A DNA stretch of 64,000 nucleotides, taken from contig NZ_JXJX01000003.1 in NCBI RefSeq assembly GCF_002441715.1, positions 120,330-184,329 of the forward strand, in the 5' to 3' direction. A model generated the notes under the pieces. That model did no database searches, was not told the DNA's origin, and saw nothing but the letters and a program-made list of their open reading frames with translations. Shown piece after piece: positions 19,250 through 26,664 of this stretch (its first letter is position 1; each line of letters opens with the position of its first letter). This DNA is from Pseudolactococcus plantarum. Lineage in GTDB: Bacteria; Bacillota; Bacilli; Lactobacillales; Streptococcaceae. The translations under genes were made by a program, and so were the position numbers.

Positions 19250-19425
19250 TTAGGCACGTTTCAAAAAAGGGCATTTAAGTTAGATTGCGCACTTTTGTTA
19301 ATTGTTCACATGTCAAAATTGGTTTGTTGTCAAACTAATTTGTATAACAATAGCGACAAGTGTATCAGTCAAAACAGATTAAGACCGTTTTTGAACTTGT
19401 CTTATGTACACATCTCTAACTGTCA

Positions 19426-19463
19426 TTTAATACCCGTATTGTAAACGCAATACGGGTATTAAA
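19426..19463 (+). repeat. Perfect 16-bp inverted repeat between binding-protein and permease genes
   Basis: TTTAATACCCGTATTG pairs exactly with CAATACGGGTATTAAA around a six-base loop. There is no T run after it, so it is more likely a 3'-end stabiliser or processing site than a full terminator. The gap 19250-19626 contains nothing else that I can recognise. Confidence 0.8.
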
Positions 19464-19626
19464 TTCTAAACATATGTTGGGTAGATGTTGTGACTGATAT
19501 TATGCTCAATCATCATGCACCTACAAGTAAGCGTAAAAATTGTATGTTATACAATTTTAAATCTAAGATAATCTGTTAGGTAAAAATCTAGCGTTTCAAG
19601 TGGGTCAATTATATGAGGTAAAATTT

Positions 19627-20541
19627 ATGTCAAAATTATATAGAAAATGGTTTTTTCCATTTGTATTACCGGCTGTCGCAGTATTCTTGATTGTTGTGTT
19701 AATTCCTTTTGTGATTGGTATTTTTTACTCCTTTACGGGGTGGCGTGGGTCATTCTTCCTAGGACCCAATGGCCGCACGACCAATCCTTTTGAAGCATTT
19801 CTGGGGTTGAAAAACTATATTGCAGCTTTCAAACAAGAGTCTTTTAGATCAGCCTTCTTTTTCTCTGTTAAGTTCACAGTACTTGCAGTAATAGCTGTTA
19901 ATGTCGTCGCACTGGCACAAGCACTGTTAGTCAATGCAATTGGAAAAGCTGTAGGTATTTTTCGAGCAACTTTCTTTCTCCCTAATTTATTGGGTGGCTT
20001 ATCACTAGGATTTATCTGGCTCTTTATTTTCAATAATATCTTCACAAAAGTTTTGTTTGGCAAAGAAGGGTTAATTCCTATTAAATTTTTGACTTATATG
20101 ACGGATAAAGATCCTAATAAATTGCTATTTGCCATCTTGATTATGGCTGTGTGGCAAATGTCAGGATATATGATGATCATCTATACGACAGGACTTGCCA
20201 ATATTTCAGATGACTATTATGAAGCAGCATCAATAGATGGTGCCAATGCTTTTCAGAAATTTTTCAAGATTACCATACCTATGTTAATGCCTAGTTTCAC
20301 AATTGTTTTCTTCTTAGTATTGTCTAGATGTTTTATGCTATTAGATCAAAATATCGCCTTAACGAATAATGCCCCACAAGGCTACAGGATGTTAGCGGCT
20401 CAAGTATTAAAGGTCACAAGTGATACAAATGGTAACTACGGTATTGCACAGGCTGAGGCAGTCATATTCTTCCTTGTGATTGCAGCAATTTCAATAACAC
20501 AAACTGTTATTTTGAAAGGTAAAGAGGTGGAGATGCAATGA
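19627..20541 (+). CDS. ABC sugar transporter permease (MalF type)
   Basis: A 304-residue integral membrane protein with six predicted helices. The cytoplasmic EAA loop is clear (YYEAASIDGANAFQKFFKITIP, residues ~198-219; conserved EAA, G and IP). It forms the translocation pore together with the next gene product. I start it at the ATG at 19627 with GAGGT upstream; an earlier in-frame ATG has no ribosome site. The stop overlaps the next start by four bases (ATGA), indicating translational coupling. No ATPase gene is present in the cluster; Gram-positive sugar importers of this class often share one MsmK/MsmX-type ATPase coded elsewhere. Confidence 0.9.
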   Translation: MSKLYRKWFFPFVLPAVAVFLIVVLIPFVIGIFYSFTGWRGSFFLGPNGRTTNPFEAFLGLKNYIAAFKQESFRSAFFFSVKFTVLAVIAVNVVALAQALLVNAIGKAVGIFRATFFLPNLLGGLSLGFIWLFIFNNIFTKVLFGKEGLIPIKFLTYMTDKDPNKLLFAILIMAVWQMSGYMMIIYTTGLANISDDYYEAASIDGANAFQKFFKITIPMLMPSFTIVFFLVLSRCFMLLDQNIALTNNAPQGYRMLAAQVLKVTSDTNGNYGIAQAEAVIFFLVIAAISITQTVILKGKEVEMQ

Positions 20542-21386
20542 ACCATTCAGTAGAAACAGTAGGTCAAAAAATAGGAAAAGTGGTCATGTTTCTTGTGCTA
20601 TTGATCATGGGATTTGTCACTATTTTTCCAGTCGCGTTCATGTTAATGAACTCCTTTAAATCACAGTCTGAGATTGTAGATTCTCCTTTGGCTTTACCAA
20701 AAGAGATCACGTTCAAATATATTTCACATGCGATGACTGAAATTAATTTGTTACCATCTTTTCTGTTAACTGTAGTGATTACAGTAGTGGCTGTCAGCTT
20801 TATCGTTTTATTGTCATCAAGTGCTGCTTGGATGATGGTCAGAGTTAAGAGTAAACTTGCCATAATCATTTTGTTGGTGTTTACAGCTTCAATGTTGATT
20901 CCTTTCCAAGCTGTTATGTATCCATTAATTTCAATATTTGAAAATATGGGATTAAAAAACGTATCAGGCTTAATTATTATGTATGGTGGATTTGGATTAG
21001 CCATGTCAACTTTCTTATATCATGGGTTTATGAAAAGTGTACCAGCATCTTTAGAAGAGGCAGCGATTATAGATGGTGCCAATGTTTTCCAAGTTTATTT
21101 CAAAATTGTGATGCCACTGGTTAAACCAACAACTGTGACAGTCATTATTTTGAATGCGATGTGGGTGTGGAACGACTATCTACTACCTTTTCTCGTCTTA
21201 GGTGATTCAGAAAATAAAACACTTACTTTAGCGTTGTATTACGCGAAAATGAAAGACGGTCCGTACTCAGTGCCTTGGGACTTGATGTTCCCAGCCGTGT
21301 TAATTACAGTTATTCCGGTTATCATTCTCTTTATCTTCTTGCAAAAACAAATTATAAAAGGAATGGCAGATGGTGCAGTGAAATAA
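20538..21386 (+). CDS. ABC sugar transporter permease (MalG type)
   Basis: A 282-residue permease with six predicted helices. The EAA loop (LEEAAIIDGANVFQVYFKIV, residues ~173-192) and the following PLVKPT are those of carbohydrate uptake transporters of the CUT1 group. It pairs with the preceding MalF-type protein. A GAGGTGG ribosome site lies inside the end of the preceding gene. About 90 bases after the stop comes an AraC-type regulator, so the importer operon may end here or continue into the regulator. Confidence 0.9.
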   Translation: MNHSVETVGQKIGKVVMFLVLLIMGFVTIFPVAFMLMNSFKSQSEIVDSPLALPKEITFKYISHAMTEINLLPSFLLTVVITVVAVSFIVLLSSSAAWMMVRVKSKLAIIILLVFTASMLIPFQAVMYPLISIFENMGLKNVSGLIIMYGGFGLAMSTFLYHGFMKSVPASLEEAAIIDGANVFQVYFKIVMPLVKPTTVTVIILNAMWVWNDYLLPFLVLGDSENKTLTLALYYAKMKDGPYSVPWDLMFPAVLITVIPVIILFIFLQKQIIKGMADGAVK

Positions 21387-21477
21387 AAGTTACGCAATGC
21401 TTTTCTAGTAGATCGTAGTTAATGGAGTAAGCTTTTACACGTCAAGATTTGACTAACTATCGACAGTAGGAGGGAAG

Positions 21478-22365
21478 ATGAGTAAGTATATTGAGTTAGT
21501 AGAATTTGATAGTCCAGTGAATTTGAAAATGTTTGAAAACGAAAATACATTAGCTAGTTTTCCTCATTTTCACAAAGAAGTTGAGATTATTTATGTCACA
21601 AAAGGATGTGTGAATATCGTTTACCAAGATGAGATAATTGAACTGCTTGAATCAGAGATTATCATTTTTCCTAGTGGCACAACACATGCTTTTCTCTCTT
21701 CACCAGATAGTGCAAGGTATGTTTATCAGTTTGATTTATCTCGCTTTGATGAACATATATTAGGTGTTAGTCAGGCGCAATTAGTTGATTTATTTGATAC
21801 AGGTCAGATTTGTAGCAAATATTGGCCAAAGGAGTTGGTCATCAAAACAAGAGCGTTACTTGATAAACTGTTCGAGACGACTTATTCTGAGACGCTTGCA
21901 GTGAATTACTTTCAAATCGGCTATCTGATGCAACTTATTGGCTTATTTATTGAGGAACTGCCAAAGGAAATCGGTGAGAAGAAAATAGTTACACATCCAG
22001 AAGTCAAGTATAAAGAGGATTTGATTTTGTTGACTCAAATATTTGATTACATCGAAACACATTTTCAAGAGGATATCACGCTTGAGACAATCAGTGAGTT
22101 AGTTGGCTTTAGTCCCTATTACTTTACACGATTCTTTAAAAAGCATATTGGGCAGACTTTTATACAATTTTTAAGTGATTATCGATTGGATCAAGCGATA
22201 TATATATTAAGTCAAGAGAGATTACCTATGATAGATGTTGCTGAAAAATCAGGTTTTTCCAGCGTCAAAACCTTTCATCATGTGTTTAAAAAATCGCAAG
22301 GGATTTCTCCACTACAATACCAAAAAAAATTAGCTAAAAAATATAAGCTAAAAAATATAAGCTAA
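21478..22365 (+). CDS. AraC-family regulator with cupin sensor domain
   Basis: A 295-residue protein. The N-terminal half is a cupin barrel (HFHKEVEIIYVTKG near residues 30-43, then FPSGTTHAF), which binds a sugar-like ligand. The C-terminal ~100 residues hold two helix-turn-helix motifs of AraC/XylS type (LETISELVGFSPYYFTRFFKK and the second one ending in VFKKSQGISPLQYQ). AGGAGGG precedes the ATG. Its position between the importer genes and the catabolic genes suggests that it activates one or both. The last codons are part of a 14-bp tandem repeat (GCTAAAAAATATAA twice), so the C terminus KLAKKYKLKNIS may be recent slippage. Confidence 0.88.
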   Translation: MSKYIELVEFDSPVNLKMFENENTLASFPHFHKEVEIIYVTKGCVNIVYQDEIIELLESEIIIFPSGTTHAFLSSPDSARYVYQFDLSRFDEHILGVSQAQLVDLFDTGQICSKYWPKELVIKTRALLDKLFETTYSETLAVNYFQIGYLMQLIGLFIEELPKEIGEKKIVTHPEVKYKEDLILLTQIFDYIETHFQEDITLETISELVGFSPYYFTRFFKKHIGQTFIQFLSDYRLDQAIYILSQERLPMIDVAEKSGFSSVKTFHHVFKKSQGISPLQYQKKLAKKYKLKNIS

Positions 22366-22388
22366 AAGCCTAATATGATTTAGCGCAA

Positions 22389-22474
22389 AATCTGGGAATT
22401 TTTAGTTAAAGATTTGGGAAGTATTGAGACGAATAATTGATTAGAATAAAGATATAAAAATAAAACGCTTACAT
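22389..22474 (+). promoter_or_regulatory. Promoter region of the Gfo/Idh-ThuA-isomerase operon: direct repeats and cre
   Basis: Direct repeats AATCTGGGAA (22389-22398) and GATTTGGGAA (22411-22420) are 22 bases apart, two helical turns, and end three bases before TTGAGA (22424-22429), with TAAAGA 17 bases later. This is the geometry of an AraC-type activator site. A cre-like element lies at 22460-22474 (reverse strand ATGTAAGCGTTTTAT, 13 of 15). Confidence 0.55.
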
Positions 22475-22491
22475 AGATATTGGAGGATAAA

Positions 22492-23562
22492 ATGGTTTTT
22501 AAAGTAGGAATTATTGGCTGTGGTGGTATTGCTAATGGTAAACACTTACCGGCACTTTCAAAATTAGATGGTGTTGCATTAGTTGCCTTTTGTGATTTAG
22601 AGATAGATCGTGCTGAAAAAGCAAAAGTGGATTATGGGACAAAAGATGCAAGTACTTTTACAGATTATCAAGAGTTATTAAAATTAGACTTGGATGTTGT
22701 ACATGTCTTAACCCCAAATTCATCTCATGCACCACTTACGATTGCAGCGCTAGAAGCTGGTAATCATGTCATGTGTGAAAAGCCAATGGCAAAAACTTCT
22801 GAAGAAGCAAAAGCGATGATTGATGCTGCAAATCGAACAGGTAAAAAGTTAACAATCGGCTATCAAAATCGTTTCAGAACCGATTCCCAATATCTACATA
22901 CAGTCTGCGAAGCAGGAGAGCTTGGTGAAATTTATACAGCAAAAGCACACGCGATTCGGCGTCGTGCAGTACCAACTTGGGGCGTGTTCCTTGATGAAGC
23001 GGCACAAGGTGGTGGACCACTGATCGATATCGGCACACATGCATTAGATTTGACACTTTGGATGATGGATAACTACAAGCCGAAGTATGTTGTAGGCAAT
23101 GCCTATCATAAATTATCGAAAACAAAAAATGCTGCTAATGCTTGGGGACCTTGGGACCCTGAAAAATTTACAGTTGAAGACTCAGCTATTGGCTTTATTG
23201 TCATGGAAAATGGTGCAACAATTTACTTAGAATCTAGTTGGGCAATCAATTCATTAGACGTTAAGGAAGCAAAAACGACTTTGATGGGCACAAAAGCTGG
23301 TGCAGATATGAACAATGGGTTATCTGTGAACGGTGAAGATCACGGTTTACTTTATGAGAAAAAAATAGAGTTGGAAACGGGTGGTGTTGATTTTTATGAT
23401 GGTGCAGGTGATGATCCAGCATTTAATGAAGCGGAAAGTTTTTATCAAGCAATTGAAAAGGATACAGAACCACTCGTTAAACCAGAACAAGCTTTAGTTG
23501 TCACACAAATACTAGAGGGTATTTATGCGTCAGCAGCTACTGGTCAACCGGTATTTCTATAA
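22492..23562 (+). CDS. Gfo/Idh/MocA-family oxidoreductase (first of two)
   Basis: A 356-residue NAD(P)-dependent sugar oxidoreductase. The Rossmann motif [15 protein letters not shown] starts at residue 6, the EKP motif (Glu96-Lys97-Pro98, with the catalytic lysine) follows, and [14 protein letters not shown] near residue 176 supplies the usual conserved aspartate and histidine. Such enzymes oxidise or reduce a sugar hydroxyl, for instance at C3 of a glycoside. GGAGG lies six bases before the ATG at 22492. A 16-base gap separates it from a ThuA-like gene. ThuB, the partner of ThuA in rhizobial trehalose/sucrose breakdown, belongs to this superfamily; whether this enzyme does the same is an inference. 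Confidence 0.88.
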   Translation: MVFKVGIIGCGGIANGKHLPALSKLDGVALVAFCDLEIDRAEKAKVDYGTKDASTFTDYQELLKLDLDVVHVLTPNSSHAPLTIAALEAGNHVMCEKPMAKTSEEAKAMIDAANRTGKKLTIGYQNRFRTDSQYLHTVCEAGELGEIYTAKAHAIRRRAVPTWGVFLDEAAQGGGPLIDIGTHALDLTLWMMDNYKPKYVVGNAYHKLSKTKNAANAWGPWDPEKFTVEDSAIGFIVMENGATIYLESSWAINSLDVKEAKTTLMGTKAGADMNNGLSVNGEDHGLLYEKKIELETGGVDFYDGAGDDPAFNEAESFYQAIEKDTEPLVKPEQALVVTQILEGIYASAATGQPVFL

Positions 23563-23578
23563 GTATGGGAGCGTGAAA

Positions 23579-24292
23579 ATGATTAAAGTGACGATTTGGA
23601 ACGAGTATAAACATGAATTGATTGATCCTAAAGTTAGTGAGATGTATCCAAATGGTATACATGGACAGTTAGCTGAATTTTTACAGGATGAGTTTGAGGT
23701 AACAACAGCAACTTTAGCTCAAGCTGAACATGGCCTAACTGAGTCAGTATTAGCGAATACAGATGTCCTACTTTGGTGGGGACATATTGCTCATGATGAA
23801 GTTGAGGATGCTATCGTTTCACGTGTACATGAGCGCGTGCTTGATGGTATGGGCTTAATCGTGTTGCATTCTGGTCACTTCTCTAAAATCTTTAAGAAAC
23901 TTATGGGAACCTCTTGTGATCTCAAATGGCGCGAAGATGAACAGCCTTGTCGGATTTGGAACGTTAATCCAGGGCATCCCATCACAAAAGGAATAGGTGA
24001 GTATATCGATCTTGAGATGGAAGAGATGTATGGGGAACATTTTGATATTCCAGCGCCAGACGAGTTAGTCTTGGTAAGTTGGTATCCTGGTGGTGAAGTT
24101 TTTCGAAGTGGCTGTGTCTATAAACGTGGGAATGGTAAACTCTTTTATTTCCAACCAGGACATGAAACTTATCCGAGTTACTATGACAAGCAGGTGCAAA
24201 AAATTATCAAAAATGCTGTAACATTTTGTGCACCAACAGGTAATGCTTATCCTAGTTATGGTCATTTTGAAAAAAAGGAGATTAAGGCATGA
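23579..24292 (+). CDS. ThuA-like family protein
   Basis: A 237-residue protein with the ThuA domain, a class I glutamine-amidotransferase-like flavodoxin fold ([12 protein letters not shown] near residue 62, [13 protein letters not shown] near 95, HPITKGI near 137, [11 protein letters not shown] near 200). ThuA proteins belong to trehalose/sucrose utilisation clusters in rhizobia and are thought to act on keto-sugar intermediates; the exact reaction is not settled. The ATG at 23579 with GGGAG upstream fits the domain start; an earlier ATG lies inside the preceding gene. It overlaps the next gene by four bases. Confidence 0.82.
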   Translation: MIKVTIWNEYKHELIDPKVSEMYPNGIHGQLAEFLQDEFEVTTATLAQAEHGLTESVLANTDVLLWWGHIAHDEVEDAIVSRVHERVLDGMGLIVLHSGHFSKIFKKLMGTSCDLKWREDEQPCRIWNVNPGHPITKGIGEYIDLEMEEMYGEHFDIPAPDELVLVSWYPGGEVFRSGCVYKRGNGKLFYFQPGHETYPSYYDKQVQKIIKNAVTFCAPTGNAYPSYGHFEKKEIKA

Positions 24293-25257
24293 AATTAGGC
24301 GTATTTACACCATTATTTAACAATTTATCTTTTGAAGATATGATTGACGTCGTTGCAAAAAAAGGATTAGAAACGGTAGAGATTGGGACAGGCGGTAGTC
24401 CTGGTGATGCTCACCTAGATATTGATAAATTATTAGCCTCTACTGATGCACGCCGTGAATACTTGGCAAAACTATCAGATAAAAATCTTGAGATTTCAGC
24501 TTTGTCATGTCATCATAATCCAATTTCTCCAAAAGCAGATGTTGCTAAAGAGGCAGATGAACTTTTACAAAAAACGATTAAATTAGCTAGTTTAATGAAC
24601 GTACCAGTAGTCAATGGGTTTTCAGGTGTCGCAGGTGGGAATGCAACAGATACGCATGTTAACTGGCCGGTATTACCTTGGCCTACAGAATATGATGACG
24701 CTTATAACTATCAGTGGGATAAAAAATTGATTCCTTATTGGAAAAATATTAACACGGATGCAACTGCTGCTGGTGTAAAAATTGGGATTGAACTCCATGG
24801 TGGCTTTTTAGCGCATACGCCTTATACGATGCTAAGGTTACGAGATGCAGCTGGAGATGCAATTGGTTGTAATCTCGATCCAAGTCACTTATGGTGGCAA
24901 GGGATTGATCCTGTCGCAGCCATTAAGATATTAGGGTCTAAAAATGCCATTCACCATTTTCATGCTAAGGATACTTATTTAGATCAAGATAACATTAATA
25001 TGCATGGCTTAACGGATATGCAGCCGTATGATAATGTTGCAACGCGTGCATGGACTTTTCGCTCTGTAGGCTGTGGTCATGATCTTAAAGTCTGGTCTGA
25101 TATTGTGTCAGCGTTACGTATCTATGGGTATGACTATGTGCTGAGTATCGAGCATGAAGATCCAATTATGTCTATAGATGAGGGATTAAATCGTGCGATC
25201 ACAAACTTACGTTCAGTTATGATTCATGAGCAACCAGCTAGTCCGTGGTGGCTATAA
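24289..25257 (+). CDS. Sugar phosphate isomerase/epimerase-like TIM-barrel protein
   Basis: A 322-residue protein of the xylose isomerase-like TIM barrel superfamily (AP endonuclease family 2). Metal ligands can be seen in IGIELHGGF (Glu ~165), [11 protein letters not shown] (Asp, His ~200), HHFHAKDTY (His ~225) and SIEHEDP (Glu ~286). Relatives isomerise or epimerise keto-sugars, and some cleave 3-keto-glycosides after a Gfo/Idh enzyme has oxidised them. The ATGA overlap with the ThuA-like gene indicates a coupled operon. The reaction here is unknown, but the neighbours make a 3-keto sugar the most likely substrate. Confidence 0.82.
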   Translation: MKLGVFTPLFNNLSFEDMIDVVAKKGLETVEIGTGGSPGDAHLDIDKLLASTDARREYLAKLSDKNLEISALSCHHNPISPKADVAKEADELLQKTIKLASLMNVPVVNGFSGVAGGNATDTHVNWPVLPWPTEYDDAYNYQWDKKLIPYWKNINTDATAAGVKIGIELHGGFLAHTPYTMLRLRDAAGDAIGCNLDPSHLWWQGIDPVAAIKILGSKNAIHHFHAKDTYLDQDNINMHGLTDMQPYDNVATRAWTFRSVGCGHDLKVWSDIVSALRIYGYDYVLSIEHEDPIMSIDEGLNRAITNLRSVMIHEQPASPWWL

Positions 25258-25304
25258 GTCATACTTTAGGGATAGCTAGCTGGGCTGTTATCTGTACACG
25301 ATAT

Positions 25305-25345
25305 GACTAACAAGACTGAAGGGATAGCAAGTCACTTTGTTAGTC
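25305..25345 (+). repeat. Inverted repeat between isomerase and second oxidoreductase gene
   Basis: GACTAACAA pairs with TTGTTAGTC, with extra inner pairing, in a 134-base gap. There is no T run directly after it. Nearby, AGGGATAGC occurs twice (near 25268 and 25319). Function unknown; partial terminator or RNA stabiliser possible. Confidence 0.5.
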
Positions 25346-25391
25346 CTTAAGTTCACCAATACATTATGTAAATGAAATAAGAGGTAGGATA

Positions 25392-26426
25392 ATGACAGCC
25401 ATTAATTTTGTAATCATCGGCTACGGTGGTATGGGAAGTTATCATAAAAAAGAGTTGATGCCCGAAAACTATATTAACGTCATAGGCGTTTATGACATCT
25501 CTCAAACCGCACAAGACAAGGCACGTGAAACTGGACTTAAGGTTTATGATAGTCTAGATCTTGTACTATCTGATGATGATGTAGAAGCGGTGCTAATTGC
25601 GACACCAAATGATTCTCATAAAGCCATTGCTATTGCCGCATTACGCGCCGGAAAACAAGTCATCTGTGAAAAACCAGTTGCCATGAATGTGCTAGAGCTG
25701 GACGAGATTTTAGCTGTTGCTAAAGCAACGGGAAATGTCTTCATGGTGCACCAAAATAGACGATGGGATCCCGATTTTCTAGTGATTCGAGACTTATATC
25801 AAACAGGTAAAATCGGAGAGTTATTTCAAATAGAATCTCGTGTGCATGGTGCTAATGGCATACCAGGTGATTGGCGTGAACAAGCTAAACATGGCGGTGG
25901 TATGTTGTTAGACTGGGGTGTACACTTGATTGATCAGTTGCTGTGGTTAATTGATAGTCCAGTTAAACATATGGCAGCAGACTTTTCTTACATCTTAGGT
26001 AATGAGGTGGATGATGGGTTTATCCTGTATCTAACTTTTGAAAATGGCATAAAAGCCATCATCGAAGTCGGGACCTCTAACTATAGCAAGTTACCGCGTT
26101 GGTATGTCAAAGGATTAGATGGTGCTGCTAAAATAGAAGATTGGGACTTATCAGGAGAAATAGTGGTTGCCACCAACAAAGAAGGAGTGGTCGCACCAAC
26201 ACCTATTAAAGCAGGAGTAGGGTTAACGAAAACGATGGCACCACCTTCAGAGGAAGCCACAGTGACGTCTGATGTTACGCCAGTTTTACCTGATTTTGTA
26301 TCATTTTATCAAAATTTTTATGAGGTTGTTAGAGAAGATGCCCAACCGATTATTAAGCATGAGGAAGTTCGTAAAGTATTACAATTGATTGACGACGTAT
26401 TTGTCCTAGTGGGGGAGAGAAAATAA
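25392..26426 (+). CDS. Gfo/Idh/MocA-family oxidoreductase (second)
   Basis: A 344-residue NAD(P)-dependent oxidoreductase. It has the Rossmann fold GYGGMGSYHKKEL at residues 10-22, the EKP motif at 93-95 and GGGMLLDWGVHLIDQ near residue 170. It is clearly different from the first oxidoreductase of the cluster (sequence match is limited to family motifs). The pair may catalyse oxidation at one position and reduction at another, as in other two-dehydrogenase keto-sugar pathways. GAGGTAGGAT precedes the ATG. A terminator follows, so this is the end of the operon. Confidence 0.87.
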   Translation: MTAINFVIIGYGGMGSYHKKELMPENYINVIGVYDISQTAQDKARETGLKVYDSLDLVLSDDDVEAVLIATPNDSHKAIAIAALRAGKQVICEKPVAMNVLELDEILAVAKATGNVFMVHQNRRWDPDFLVIRDLYQTGKIGELFQIESRVHGANGIPGDWREQAKHGGGMLLDWGVHLIDQLLWLIDSPVKHMAADFSYILGNEVDDGFILYLTFENGIKAIIEVGTSNYSKLPRWYVKGLDGAAKIEDWDLSGEIVVATNKEGVVAPTPIKAGVGLTKTMAPPSEEATVTSDVTPVLPDFVSFYQNFYEVVREDAQPIIKHEEVRKVLQLIDDVFVLVGERK

Positions 26427-26472
26427 GCTAAAAAAATAATGACTTAGACATCAATTTTCATCCAAAAAAAAC

Positions 26473-26511
26473 TCAGCCTGTGGTAGTAAACAGTAGGCTG
26501 TTTTTTTTTGT
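26473..26511 (+). terminator. Terminator after the oxidoreductase operon
   Basis: Stem CAGCCT / AGGCTG with further weak inner pairing, followed by ten T residues. Confidence 0.75.
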
Positions 26512-26547
26512 CATAAAGTTGCTATTAATTTTATTGCTAATTTTTTA

Positions 26548-26615
26548 AAGAAAACGCTTGCATTATTTTTTATTTGTGTTAGAATGAATTTACAAAGAAC
26601 TTGTACGTACAAGTT
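26548..26615 (+). promoter_or_regulatory. Trehalose operon promoter with cre-like site and TreR-type operator
   Basis: TTGCAT (26558-26563) and TAGAAT (26580-26585) are 16 bases apart. A cre-like site (AAGAAAACGCTTGCA, 26548-26562) covers the -35 box. Just after the predicted start is a perfect 18-bp palindrome AACTTGTACGTACAAGTT (26598-26615), of the GT-N-AC type used by GntR/HutC-family repressors such as TreR. Assignment to the TreR-like protein is by family and context. Confidence 0.75.
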
Positions 26616-26664
26616 TGTGATATTATATTATAAAATTTATTTTATCGAACAAAAGGAGACCCTC

